From Chromobotia macracanthus (lineage: Eukaryota; Chordata; Actinopteri; Cypriniformes; Botiidae), in NCBI GenBank assembly GCA_036877525.1, contig JAZGTH010000002.1, positions 6,618,501-6,682,500 of the forward strand: a DNA stretch of 64,000 nt. Reading direction: 5' to 3'. Shown one piece after another: positions 1 to 13,180 of the stretch. A program made the position numbers and the translations under genes. Position 1 is the first letter of the stretch. Every line of letters begins with the position of its first letter. The notes beneath the pieces were generated by a model. It saw only the letters and a list, made by a program, of their open reading frames with translations. It was not told where the DNA came from and made no database searches.

Positions 1-776
1 CTCTTTTACAGATATTTCAAGGAAGCTATAAAAGTGAGCCGACAACTAGAGCAGAATCCCTGACACAGCATTGCAGATTGGCCCTGAAGTCAGACTCTAT
101 CTGAGACCTGACAACTCTTGGGGCCCCAGGGTCTGGGTTCAGCTGTGGATGGTGTAAGTCATAACGAGATAAATAAGTATGCCTGCGCTATAGGATTTCA
201 TGTGACTTTGTTTGGAAATATGGCTATGTGTGATGTTTTTGCTCATGTTCAGCAAAGCCCAGGACTGTACAACCACAGACTATATGAAAGAATCACGTCT
301 CTCCAGAACACAAAAAGTCTCAACCCGTTCTCTTCTGAGAACTGAAGTTCCTTTCTGCCCAAAGGCCTGTTTGTGACCCAAATGTAGTGATGTTGCCTGT
401 TTCTCATGCAGGATCTGAGTTCTTTTGAAGCATGGGGTCCAGAGCTCCTCTGCTCTGTGTCAGATGTCTTACTCCCCTCTGCGTTGACCAACAGGCTCTC
501 TTTACACCCTGATGTGCCCATAACATTTAACTGCACTTTGGCAACCCCAAATGGAAACTCTTACTTTACTTCTGCAATCAGTGTTATTCCATGTATGGTT
601 GCATTTTTATGTCTGTTTTCTTGTTATTAGTTAATTAGCTATTTAACTCTGAGCCTTTGATGTTTGTGAAAATTAAGACATGGGAGGATTAATAGAGAAT
701 TGATAAACAATTCTCAAATGATTACTCAAAAAGTAGTTTGTCCAAAAGGTTAGTACTATAGTTGTCTTTTGGGACA

Positions 777-810
777 ACAAGGACACAGCCTTCTCAGGCT
801 GTGTCCTTGT
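777..810. repeat. Perfect hairpin, 14-bp stem
   Basis: acaaggacacagcc (777-790) and its exact reverse complement (797-810) flank the six bases ttctca. The closing pair in the loop could extend the stem to 15 bp. Confidence 0.9.
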
Positions 811-3800
811 AGACCTTTTAAATGGTTGAATGGTAACCTACTGATATTAGCAGCCATTTCTAGGTTACTGGCTATACACCCAGTGACAATGTCAGGAATT
901 AAGGGTTCCAAGACAAATCTTCATATTTTGGCCCCATTTTTAATTAATCATTGAATGCCCCCCTCATTAGTTCAGGGCCTTGAATAAAGTTCATAGATTC
1001 TGCATTGTACGGGCAGCATTACAGGTACCTGTACTAATTTGTTATACACAAGATTGTCGTTCACCTGATTGTGTATGAGGAAGTGTGTATATGAACAGAT
1101 ATATGGCAGAAAAGGATTTGGTGTGTTTAAAGATTTTGGTTGTTATTATTCCCCCATTACCCATAAATCAGTGACATGTCATTTATAAGCAACTGGTACC
1201 TTTATGATTATGTTGTGTCTTGATGTTGTAAAGTCACTATAGACCTGAAGATAATTGCACAAGGGACTGGTATTTCAAAACCTGATCTCACTCTGTATCC
1301 TCATAATGTGTTTAGATGCCAGACCATGAGCCCTGGAACCTGTTCTTAGGATATTTCAGTTAGAAAGAGATGTCATTTTTCAGTACTTTGATGGGCCAGT
1401 GGAAATACTCGGGATCTGTGATTTGATATGTTCTGCTGACTTCCATGCAAATGAGTTGTATCAGGATCCAGGATGCAGTAAAAGTGTCCTTGGCACGTAG
1501 CCGTTTATGTGGAAGGCTCAAAAGACCTGCATGATCAAAGGACAACAGCATAGAAAGAAACAGGAAAAATAAATAGAGAGGGCATGTTTTTTCTAACTCT
1601 TTATTTTGTCTCAGTCCACACTGTTAATCATGTTAGCATCGTCTTTACGGCTCCTCCCACAGCAGGCCTCAAGCTGGGGAGAGTTGCCCATTATTTTAAT
1701 TCGTTATTTTTATTGCCATGAAGAAAAATAAAATGGATAAAATGCAAAACAGACCTCTTAAACATAAGAACAATGATAGTTGCAACTGAAAAGCAAAAGC
1801 AAAAAGCACCACAGGCTTATATCCCGTTTCTGGGCATTTTTTATATTGCTCTGTAACAATTTGTTCTCAAGGTCTGTGTCTTTGAAGGACCCATAACTAA
1901 ATGAAGATTACACTTGACAGTTGCGTATTTCTTTCTTACATTCGCCATCCCATTTGTTTATTTTATCGCGTTTGTTTTGCAGGAAAACATTCATCAATAT
2001 GATGTGTCAGGTGAGTATACATAATAAACGCCAATCCTGAGTTTTAATTGACCTGATTGCCACACGTATGTGTTTTCTAGCAGTTATCATTATGAAAACA
2101 CAGCTGTTTGTTTGTTTTATCATGTCACATCCCCATATATTAAGCACTCTCAAAGCTTAAATGATGAAGGTAGTGAAAAAATTCCCTTCTAAAGCAAAAC
2201 ATATTTTTTATTCGATTTATTCTTGCTCTGAAAGAATGCACTGAATGCACTCAGTGTGCACTGAAAGTTTTTTTTTTTTTCTGGGACAGTGCAGTATCGG
2301 GCAAAAGAATGTGGGATGATTCTTTGATTTATTTGAGCTTAAAGGCCACACAGACCTCAGAAATGTGTGGTAGGGAATCCACAGGCACGTTTCACCCCAT
2401 AATCAGAATTTATACGCCAGTGGGGTTTAAAAACGATTTGTTTTGGCTGTCTGTTGAAGTGTGAGCATGTGTGTGTGACTGGCGCAAATGGAAGGGTGAA
2501 CAGCCTCAGAAACCTCTGGTTCCTGTCTATCACTTCATCTATTACCCTCTCAGAGTTTTAATTGGGAGTTATTGCTTTTGAGATGCTTTTCAGAAGTGTT
2601 GGGATAAGAGCACTCTTTTGCTGTCTGATGCATGAGGTGCTTGGAAATTGGTAGTGCAGTGTGGTAACAGAGCGTATTCGGGTCTTGAGGCTGACCCCTG
2701 CTCCACTCCTCTTGACCTATGAAGACATCTCCTGATCTCTCCCACATTTATTTATTCTTTGTCACTTCTCTTCTCTCCATAACTCAGGCTCAGGACCATG
2801 GCCCATAACCTTTGACTTAGGGTCCATACTTTTGGACCCACTTTAGTCTTGAACCCTTGTTTTTCTGCTCTACATTCTTGAGGTCCTCTGCATTGTTAAG
2901 CAACTTTTGATTTCGCGAAGATCACCCAATAAGTGTTACCTGAGAATCAAGTGTTTACCGACTTGGTGTTTGTAGGGTTTTCCCCCATGCCAGTGATAGC
3001 ACTGGCAGGAAGACGAGCGCATTCCAGACCTGACCATGTTAATGCTCAGCCTAAGGGGGAAATTAAGGAATGCAGTTGCTTTGAAGTTACCCCCTCAATC
3101 CCTGTTAGTTTTCTCTCCCTTGCTTTTTCTGTTAACTCTGGTGTCATTCCCCAGATTTCCCCTCTTGGATCCCTCCTTCATCTTTATTCTCCTTTTCCCT
3201 TACCCATCCTTCACCTGTGAATAGATGGTGAGGATGAAAGATTACAGCTCTTCAGGCGTGCATGACTGTTGTTTCACATGGATTAATGGGACTAGGAGTG
3301 CTTTCCCTAAGCACAAAAAGACAAATTTGAGCATTAAATTAGACAACTCTTACATGCCAAAAGTGTTTGCGCATTGGACAATTGCCAACAAGTTTTCAGA
3401 GCCTGTTGGAGTAAATCACCTTAGATTCACTGATGAACGCTAATCCTGTAAGCATGCATAAGTATGCAAAGATCTAGACCATGTAATATTCTCTTTTAGG
3501 CTAAAGTAAATCTTGCTTTGAGCAGTATATTTTTAGACTGCAGAAATATGCTTTGACGTTTCAGGGTTAGTTAGAAAAACAGGGATATTCTTCCTATCCC
3601 TTGAAGTTTAATGTAGAAGTTTGATGTTAGCCATTATTCTCTCACACCAACATAATGTCCTGATATCTCATGTCACATAAAATTGGAATTACATGCCACT
3701 GTCAACACTCTTAAGAGATTAGTGAGAACATATTTAGTGATCCCATGAGCATAGTTTTCTTTCCAGCATTAGCATGTTTCCTACTGAAATATGAAATTTG

Positions 3801-4219
3801 TGTAAAACATCAAATAACTTATCTCTTTTGTGTGTTGAGGGGGTGGGGCATTTTTGTACAAAATATTAAAATGCCTGTGAGATAAAGATGAGTCATCGTA
3901 CCCTAGGTTAATTTTCAGATGTACACTAGCATATATATGCTTCAGAGCTAGCAGACAAAAAAAATAAGATCCTGAAGATAGATGACACTGTGGCATTTAA
4001 TACCAGTTTTACCATTATGATAGTATTAACAGTGTCAATGGTCCATCCTTCAGAATTGCAGATGATAAAATACACAGGCACCCTTCAAAGGATACAGGCA
4101 CACAGGCCCCCATGAGACATGCCCAAATACACACAGCTTAGAGCCTTTAAACCTCACATTACTAAACCTCACTACACATTAATCATTAAATGTGTACTGT
4201 GATCATTCTTTGGGACCTT

Positions 4220-4500
4220 AAGCCAAGTTTAGCCACGTCTGTGTCTCAGGACCCCAGGGCTGTCTCCCTCAGTGCCTGTACCTGAGCCTCCATTATTAGC
4301 TCTGGATCCAGGGAACGTGACTGCTGTCTCCTCCTCTCCCCTCAGGGAGAGCCATGGCTGGGCTGTGAGATGAAGTCGGGCAGGAGTGGTGGGGAAAGGA
4401 GCGCTAGCTGTGCTGTAATTACTCCATTGATATTCCTTCCACAATAACACTGTCACTGCTCATTTGCATAAGTGCTTCTCTTCTCTCACGGGAGCAGAAA
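4220..4500. promoter_or_regulatory. Candidate enhancer with TAATTA and POU octamer
   Basis: GC-rich unique DNA that ends in a motif-dense section: TAATTA at 4416-4421, ACAATAAC (SOX-like) near 4441 and a perfect octamer ATTTGCAT at 4462-4469, within about 55 bp. The mix of homeodomain, SOX and POU sites resembles neural enhancers. Conservation is untested. Confidence 0.4.
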
Positions 4501-5559
4501 GCTGAGGAGAAAGCTGGAGGAGTTTGGGTTTCAGTTGAGATTAAAGGTTCGGCTCGTGCTGTCATCTGTCCTGATCTATCTCTCTAGATACAGAGGACAT
4601 AATAGAATGGGCTGCAGTGATAATGCTGTGATTGTAGGAGGGGGCAGGAAGTTATCCCTTAAGCCAGACAATCAGTGTCAGAATGCTGATATGATTATAA
4701 CACAAGCAAGGTGATGCTTTTTGATTTTTAAGGTTTGGTGCAGTTCCTGTGCCCTTGAATATCAATTGAGGTCACATGGTTGTATTAAAATTCTGATCTA
4801 CTTGTCCATGAGTCTCCCAGCTTTCACTCACCTTGTTACAATGCATTGTGGGCCTTTTTATGAAAGATACATGCTTTATCATTTAATATTTTGGATAATA
4901 AATATATAATTTGGCTAAAATGAGGCATTTAAAGAGTCATAAAGATGAATACCCTTTGAAACAGCATTTGTGTTGGGAGCACACTTATGTCTCCATAGGC
5001 AGCCTATTAGGTTTTGGAACAGAGCATTTGTATGGGAGCCATCATAAACATCTGCTTCACCAAAATGGTTGGTTTCTTCTCCAGGCCACATCCATCCAGT
5101 CTTACTCGCACAGAGGGCAGTCTGAGTAGATTTTGTGGACTTGCGCGCCCATGACAGGTCCTCCATCTTGATAGCAGGAGGTGTTTGAAGCCTTTATTTA
5201 ATGTCACTGGTCTTCGCCTCAGTGCTGGGGTGATGAGCATTGGTCATTGGCTGTTTCTCCTCAATTGCTTTTTCTGAGCAGGCTAAGGCCTCCACTCTCT
5301 CCCCTCGGAGTTGGGCCCTCAGGCTCCACATCATTTATTGCTGTCAAGAGTCAGGGAGGGAAAAAGATGGGGTGATGAGCAGTGCGAGAGAGACAGAGAG
5401 GCAGAAAGGAAGAAAAAAGCACCCAGCGTGCGGAGAAGAGAGTAGCTATTCCAAGGGGGACATGCAGAAGCGAAACACAGATGATTTAGTCAAATCTCAG
5501 CTGTTGAATATTTAATGAAGCCTGCAGTGTTTATTTAGTTAGCCTGTCGATTTTTAGCA

Positions 5560-5900
5560 CACTGTCAATAGCAGGCTCACACACCGGGCCCTGATGATCT
5601 TTAGTGTCTGTGCTCCCTGGGGTCCAGACGCTAAACACAATTATGGATTTTTTCTCCCCTTCTCTTTTTTTCTCTCTCTCCCCCACCACTGCAATGTGTT
5701 TGATATTTTTACTGATCTAATTTGCAATCTGGTAGTTTATTGTTTGGCATTTTAGTGGCGCTCAAGTGGCGAAGCAAATTCGATTTCCGCTCATAATTCT
5801 TTATAATGTCATTAATGCTGTTAGCGCACAGGCGTGGGCCTTAAATAAAAAACGTTGGGAATCTGTCTGCGGATGCGCACATTCTTGCTTTTATTGTCTT
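5560..5900. promoter_or_regulatory. Candidate conserved non-coding element
   Basis: Unique sequence with several TAAT cores (attaatgctgttagcgcaca and neighbours) and retained CpGs (tagtggcgctcaagtggcga, ctgcggatgcgcac) inside AT-rich intron. This texture is typical of teleost developmental non-coding elements. Inference only. Confidence 0.4.
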
Positions 5901-7070
5901 TTCTCCCACTTTCATTTCACTCATTCAGTTTTTAATTAAAAATCCTTGCCATGGTTTTCTGTCATTGTGAAATATAAAATTACAATTGTATTGTGTTTCA
6001 GAGTAAGAAACGGGAAGCTAGGCATCCGCTAGAACGTATAGGCACACATCTTGCAGACTGACAAAATCGAAAAAACATTGCAAAATGAACATAAATGAAT
6101 AAATGCTGCACTCATTTTTCAACAAATGAATGTGTCTGAGATATAGAAATCATTCATACCACTAAATATCTACATTTAAACTACATTTGCATTGACATTC
6201 TCATTGTTAAAATTCTAAGCAGTTCTATCGTTTATGCATTCACATTCAAGACTTCTTCATAAGCTACTCTAGAATAGTTTGAGCTAGCTGATGGGGAGAA
6301 CACAGCGGGCTAATACTGATGCTGTGTGCTAATGGTGATGGTGTGTAGCCTCTTGTGAGGATCTATTTGCTGATGATGGATGAGCGGTAAGCCACCCAAG
6401 ACCTGCGATTTTCCACACTCCAGAGTCTGTCAGCTTCTTAAGTGGACAAGCACAATTAGCACTGAAACCAGATCTTGGGCTAATCTGATGGCACGCTTAG
6501 AAAACAGAGAGAGTGGAAAAAAGAAATGTGCTCTTTGCAACCAACCATAAAAGAGATTAGAGTAATAGTTACTGTATATTACAACTGAGAAGGATGCCAG
6601 GGAAAGATAAACAATTCTGGATTGCAGGGACAAAATAGAGAGAGAAAGGATGTGTTAGGATTTTCGCTAACCTAATGCACGTTTGTCTAAGAGACTGTCC
6701 TCTGCTTCATCTTAAAGGTGTAATGTTAGGTCAACAGCTACAATTTTTTATTCATGTTATGATGGTTGCTGTGCTCCTACTGGATTGCCTCTGTTTTGGT
6801 TGCAGAGGACCTCTGGATTGTTGCTGTGATATTAACATATTAGCAATTTCGGACCATGCTGGAGAGGTAACTGGTCTCTTTATTGAACACCGTTGCACAG
6901 TTAAGCAAAAGCACCTGAGGCAAAGCACCTCAACACCCGTATGCAAAACATCTCCTCAGACCCAGCCAATCAGAGGTGAGAATATGCTGTTGACTTAGAT
7001 GGACTTGCTCACTTTATAAGCAATTCTATGTAATGTGGCCCTTTGATAAACTGTGTATAGGCATAAATGC

Positions 7071-7073
<3 letters not shown>

Positions 7074-7105
<32 letters not shown>
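7074..7105. repeat. (TG)16 microsatellite
   Basis: Sixteen uninterrupted TG units, likely polymorphic. Confidence 0.95.
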
Positions 7106-7106
<1 letters not shown>

Positions 7107-8389
7107 AAGATTCCCAGGGTGTCAAAGCAGTGCAGACAAGGGACATACCATGTGTGGGGTGATACCTCGGGCATGTCACAGCAGCTCAAATGTGTTTCTC
7201 AAATAAACTGGCTACACATCAAAGAAGGCAACACCCTAGCCTGTTAGCAGTGCATGTGTATGAGTTTGTGTGTGCGACTTAACCTGTTCTCACCTGATAC
7301 ATACCTGCCATCGCTGGAGGGATTACCCGGCTGTAATTGAAGGCTTCTGTGTTGATAGTTATTTTAACACCTTGAGGTAAGAGCCAACATTTGGTCTCAT
7401 TAAGAGTTAAGCACATAGCCATCAAGAACATCTTAGGGGGCTTTTCAATAGCACTCCACTCAATGTGGCTTCTTTGTATTGCAATTACAGCATAATAAAT
7501 TAAAAGTTTATAAAGAAAGAGTAGGGAGAAACTGCAGAGCCATGGGGACCAAAAAAAGAAGATCTCATATGGAGCAAACACTTTCCTTATCCAATTTAGA
7601 CTCTGGTATCTTCATGCAGTTGTCTCTTCCAATGGCAAATAATTCAAAACGGCTATCAGATGTAGTTGACAGTGATTCATTGTGGTATGATTCTCCTGGG
7701 AATATCGTTAAAATTGACTGTGAAGGTATAAGGTAACAGTTCTGAAGGGTCTTGTGGGAAGAGCATAGACCAATTTAAACAGAGTAGTTCTGTACTAGAT
7801 GAAGTCTAGTTTAAAGTGGCCGCATAAGTTAATTTGTCTCTCCGTTGTTGAGAAATGATTCTCGCATAGTTGGGCATTTAAAAAACAATTTAATCACACA
7901 TACCACATATTTACACATGAGAATATGCGTCCTGTCAAAATAACTCTTTATGAAGGAGCCAATGTGCTTTTGGAATTATGTATAAACACGTTGTTTTGAT
8001 TTTCAGTCATTCCAGAAATTGCTACTGGTACAAGACTCGCCCCTCCAAGGACTCAGTCATTACACAAACAATGATGTTTTCAACAATTTATGAAGCTCTT
8101 CTGCTAATTCTCACACCCTCATCAATTCTCTGAACATGTTTATTTTGACGATGCGGTTTTAGAGCAAATACCCCAGTGAGGATTGCCTCTGTCTTGTCCC
8201 ATTCAGTATCCTCTGTGATTTTGTAGGGTTAAAGGGAGTGGTAAGAGATAAGATCTGTTTCATTGCTTAGCTTTTGCTGTCCTCATTTTTTTCAAAGAAA
8301 ATAATGTCCCCAGCTAATCCTGTCTGCCTCATTTTTGCACCTTTTGAATGTGTAATGAGAGATGACAATTAGACCAAGTCAAAAGAGCT

Positions 8390-8700
8390 GCACAGTGCTC
8401 TTGGCAGAGCAGACCCTCCTTTTGCCCATTTGTGCCAAACTAGAAGCAGATGTGGGCTCTGGTGTCTGCCACAGGGCCCTGACCAGACTGCTGGAGTGTC
8501 TCAGCGGGCCTCTGATCCCTCTTGCCATGCCCACGTCCCACTCGCTCAGCCCGCAGAGCATCACACACCACTGGGCCTCTCCTTGTGAGACGTGCTGGAG
8601 CCTGGAGGTGCTGCTGAGCCAAGTTGCACTGCTAAATGAGAAAAACTCACAGGCTGGATTCGATAATGACAGAGAGCAGAGCTGTGGTAGAGTCATAAGG
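8390..8700. promoter_or_regulatory. Candidate regulatory patch, GC-rich
   Basis: About 300 bp of GC-rich unique DNA inside AT-rich intron. It is open in frames on both strands (+ 8362-8703, - 8379-8729), but the translations resemble nothing known. Regulatory sequence is a better guess than an exon. Confidence 0.25.
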
Positions 8701-8779
8701 TAGCCTAACCAATGCTGAATCCGCTGCACTGTTTTCTAACCCTGCCCAGAGGAACGTTGTATTACTTATGGATTGATCT

Positions 8780-9180
8780 TTAATAGCTCAGGAGATTTAA
8801 TGGAGTTTTCACTTTAATGTTCAATTCTAAATGTCTTATCTTTGTACAGGGTACAAAAGTCTCAGATGTTTCTCCGAAAATTCCATATAAATGAACCCAT
8901 ATGAAAAAATTGTTGTCATACAGTTAGAGTATGTATGTATGTGTCTTGCATATCTGTGAAATGTTTAAGACTTTGGATGCTATCAAAGCTGAGCATAATT
9001 TATGATATTGTTGAGATTTTATTGTAAATATTGTTGCATATCCTCTAGAGGATATGCAAGTGAGACTACAAGGGCTGTGTCTTTGCAAAATATAGGAAGC
9101 ATATAACTGCTTTAAAGTCTGCATTTGCTCTCAGTTTAATCTCATTGCTGTTTAGGAGAAACAATTGAGATTGATATTTT
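8780..9180. repeat. Old dispersed repeat, copy 1, with a 26-bp palindrome
   Basis: It shares ordered blocks with 46580-46885: atagctcaggaga, then gtctcagatgt.tctc..aaaattcc, then ctcattgctgt.ta.gagaaacaa.tgagatt. Inside it, 9034-9059 is a perfect palindrome (ttgcatatcctct and its complement). The family is unidentified; a non-autonomous DNA element is a guess. Confidence 0.6.
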
Positions 9181-10009
9181 TCTTTCCCATGGGTTGTTTT
9201 ATCACTTTGTTCCTCTGTCTCTTTCTAGTCTCCTCTCTGTCTCAGCTCATCACTTTCCCCCTCTGCTCATCTCTGCCGAGCTGTTCAGCTTCATCCCTCC
9301 TTCTCTCCCCAAAGCGACTTTGTGCCCTAATTTGATCTCTGTGGCAGATCAGAGGAATGTGATTGAATTTGTGGGTGAGAGAGAGTGGTGAAAAGAAAAG
9401 ATATACATTCTGATTTATCTGTTCTGACTCGGGTGTAGCAGCAGATATGTGACTAGACCAGGACTGAAGTGAGGGTATTCTAAGTTACAATATTATTATT
9501 CTTCTTAACATTTTACTGATTTTGGATGCTTTCTCCAATTTTCCAAAATGTTTATTTTTAGTTTTAATTTAATAATTTCTCTGCATCTTTAATTCATAAT
9601 TTGTACTTCCTTTATTCTTGTTCATTCTTGGAAATCTTGAAAGAGGTTTGAATTATTTACAAAAAGCTTTGCATTATGGCACTAATGGGCTGGATGTCCT
9701 GGATGTCACATGTCTAGCGTGTTTAGTCTATTTCAGTTATTTTTAATTTTAAATAGTTTTAAAAAATTGCAGCATCTTAAAAGTAATGGCCTTTAACATA
9801 CATAACAATACATATTTTGTGTCTTTAACTTATATAGTGTATAAATATGGTACTTGAAAATATTTACAAATGTTTGCTTTATATAAGTTTACTTTATAGA
9901 AAGCCCATGTCTGTTGTTGTTTTCGTACTGCCTACAGCTGAACCTGTGGATTGACACACTCCTGACATGCTGACTGGCACTCAATACTATATTGGCCAGA
10001 ACAGAGCAG

Positions 10010-10160
10010 TGAAATAAGTGGGAGAGGGGCGTGGAGAGTGAGCCAATAGAGTGCTATTGATTTGTTTAACAAATTAGCCATGATGATGGCAGGTGCGGTC
10101 GCCAGGGCAGGTTTTCGAGGTCAGCTCGTCATATGGTTGCTAACAGACATAATATTGCTC
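10010..10160. promoter_or_regulatory. Candidate conserved non-coding element
   Basis: It contains a CCAAT box (gagccaatagag), aacaaattagcc, and CpG-bearing sequence (gcaggtgcggtcgccagg, including a CAGGTG E-box). It is unlike the low-complexity CT and CA tracts that follow. Confidence 0.35.
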
Positions 10161-10227
10161 TGTGCTCTGATCTCTTCATACTCACACAAAAGGCTATAGG
10201 GACACCCCTGGGAAATAAGCTGTCTGT

Positions 10228-10282
10228 TTCCCTCTCTCCCTCTCTCTCTCACCTCTTACTCACTCTCTTCACACACACACAC
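10228..10282. repeat. CT-rich tract followed by (CA) repeat
   Basis: CT-rich low-complexity DNA at 10228-10250 and a short CA run at 10270-10282. Confidence 0.85.
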
Positions 10283-10374
10283 CCTTAAAATACCCACTAC
10301 TGCCACTCTTCAAATTAACTCCCCAGAAGGTTAAGCTCCCTTGATTCATAATTATTCAGTACTCTCACTCACTC

Positions 10375-10414
10375 TGTCTCTCTCTCTCTCTGTCTCTCTC
10401 TCTCTCTCTCTCTC
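10375..10414. repeat. (TC)n microsatellite
   Basis: TC repeat with two TG interruptions. Confidence 0.9.
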
Positions 10415-11559
10415 CATTATTTTCTGTCTCTTCTCACTTCTCCTGAGTGGCACTTGCCTTTTGGTGGATGACCGAGGGAATTGAATTAGCTTTACTGACC
10501 TGAGAAAAGCCTGACGGGTGAGGGGAATACAACTTGATCTCTTTCTGTTTGGCTGTCACTCTATGTAATATAGCTGTCTATCTGTCAGACATGAGCATTA
10601 TTGCCCACAGACCCCTCTGCGGACATGCCACTCCCCTTCTGCATTTGTTCTTGTGATTATATTATCAATAAACACCACAGCGGCGACGGGCTCCCAAACA
10701 TCCCAAAATGGTACACAAGGTCTTTCGCCAACGTCTCTCTGATGTCCACAGAGCAAGGCATCTGAGTAAAATATAATCTAATGACTTGTACATCTAGCAG
10801 GAATTGCTCCAAAATTCCTGAATGACAGGAAACAAATCCCTGCCAAGCCCAATCGTATTGTAGCAGCGGTAGCCACAGTTCAGGTTGTAGTTCCTGTAGG
10901 GTTGCTTGGCATGAGGTTACGTGAGGCAAAAGGCAGAAACAGAGAAAACAACCTCAAAGTGGGAATGCTGCAGAGTGCCAGCACATAGTGGTTTTGTTTT
11001 TAAGAGTGGGACTGACATGAAACCTTTATCTCTTTACATGATATACTGTAGCTGTTTGGTCCAGCTGGCTCAGAGGATAGCAATAATTTCACTTTCATAT
11101 CCAGGGTCTGAAAAACAGGGGGAGTAGTGATCAGATACCACAGACTATGTTACGTTTGTTTTTTTAATTTTCCTTTTTGAATTATTAGAGTATGGTTTTC
11201 TGTTTTTTTTTATCCAGTTCAGATTGTGATGTTACAGTTATATTGCACTTTTCATGGTGTGTTTTCGTGTATCGAGAAATTTGTTTCTGGGCAAATGTAG
11301 CTGTATTTAAGATGAGGCGAACATTATTTTGTGGTTTTATTTTAAATTAATTATTTCACTGCTAGTTACAGAAATTTTGGTGAGAATGTGATTAATGCAC
11401 TCTTGTGTTGGTAGTACAATTTGCAAATAAACGTACATAAATTAATAATGTTTTTATGTTGCTTAAACATTTTTATGCTAATTTATGCTAAATTGACTGA
11501 TATAGCTAAAACAGTAGATAAATGCTAACAAAACATTGCTCAGTCAGTTGGCGGCATCG

Positions 11560-11850
11560 TCATCCGTCATTAGTCTTTGGAAACCCTTGAGCGCAAACGT
11601 TCAGAGCCAATCACATCTTTCTCCTGAATGCTCTCTAATGTAATGAGTGCTAAAGTCTGTGTTTCTCTCCCTCAGAATACCTCTTAATGAACGCTTCTCA
11701 CAAGCCGGTCTCCTGGCGGCCACTTTTGCGTTCACTGCATAAAGGCGAGGTTTAATGCTTTAAAACAGTTACTGCATAACCCAAGAGGATTAATTACAAA
11801 ACTACACCCTCCCATTGGGCCCTATTAGGAGACAGAGCAAACATAAACAC
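11560..11850. promoter_or_regulatory. Candidate conserved non-coding element with TAATTA
   Basis: It holds gagccaatcacat (CCAAT), ctcctggcggccacttttgc, TAATTA at 11791-11796 and cccattgggccc. CpGs are kept although the surroundings are AT-rich. Inference from composition and motifs. Confidence 0.4.
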
Positions 11851-12919
11851 CCTCACCAGTACGCACGCGTCAACACACATGCAACATTCGCACCTATGCA
11901 GACACAAAGGGCCACTTCACAACCCAGCACTCTCATGATATGTCGTCAATTTAGATAATGACCAGCAAAGAGATAAACTTGAGTGCATTGCAGGTAATTA
12001 GATTTACAAAGCTAACCTCAGGTGAAGACCAACAGAATACATGTTTCTCCTTCTGAGCATTACCTGTGGACCACCAGCACGTTAGATGAGGGTTAAATGA
12101 AGTTTTAAAGACATTCTTGTGGTACAGCACTGTAACTGGTGAGGGGACCAAAGAAAGTTTGAGAGAATCAAATCTTTTGAAGTAAATAAATTCAAGAAAT
12201 AAAAAAAGAATGGCAAAACAACAGGTTTTCCTATATTCCTATGGTTACTGAAATCTGTCCATTGGTGGCACTGTTCTTGCATTTGTCATAGGCAGGCAAA
12301 TTAGCAACTAGTTGTCAACTAGTTCTTGAAGAATTATGAAGTTATCTGGCTAAAAGTAAACCTAAAACATGGTGTTAGAACGTTGTAATATATTCAAAAA
12401 TGTATTTGGAATTACTACACCTGCTGAGTTTCTGCTTGTATATTGATTCTTTGCAATTCTAGTATTCTTTTGTACTATTATTCTTGGAGGGTAAAAAATA
12501 ATGCCAATAATGCCAGTTTTGATAAATTGTGTTGTTGTGCTAATTGCATACTGTACATGTGTAAAAACATCAGAATGGCAGAATGCTAGAAAAAAAACAG
12601 GCTGTATTAGATATTGTCAACTGATACCATCAAAAATGTACTAGAAAATAGCTCACACTTACCACATAGCCTGAGAACCACCAAAGAAAAGCCTCTACCA
12701 TTATGTGTGCCTAATGAAATAAACAGTGCAGTCAAGCAAAAGAGAGAATTTTTGCCCAAGGGTTCAGATACTGCCAATCACTGGAAAGGAATAGATTTCC
12801 AAAATACTCATGTCTGGCCAGTTCAGTCATTCAGAACGTTCTGTTGCCAGAGAGAGCATGCGTTCAAAGGCCTGTGTTGGTTTTGCAGAGTGTGTTGTGA
12901 CTACAACTGGGGTCAGATT

Positions 12920-13180
12920 TTTTACCTTCTTAATTAGATGAGGGACAGGCTAATTAAATCAAATTCATTATCTGCAGGTCTGGAAATCAAGCGGCACTAT
13001 TGGAAATAAGGTTAGGCTAGCCTTCATCCATCATGTTCCTAACTAACCAATTTACAGGCCTGACTTTTGCATGCTGCGTTATTAGCTTGTCATAAACAGT
13101 TAGCTTTAAGATCTGTGAGTGCAGCCCTGATAGCGTTGGCGTTTATCACATTAGTTTCTAGCACTGTGTCAGCCTCTTTC
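12920..13180. promoter_or_regulatory. Candidate element with paired TAATTA sites
   Basis: Two TAATTA cores, at 12931-12936 and 12951-12956, are 20 bp apart, about two helical turns, and are followed by unique sequence such as caagcggcactattgg. Paired homeodomain cores could bind LIM-homeodomain proteins, including Lmx1b itself. Confidence 0.35.
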
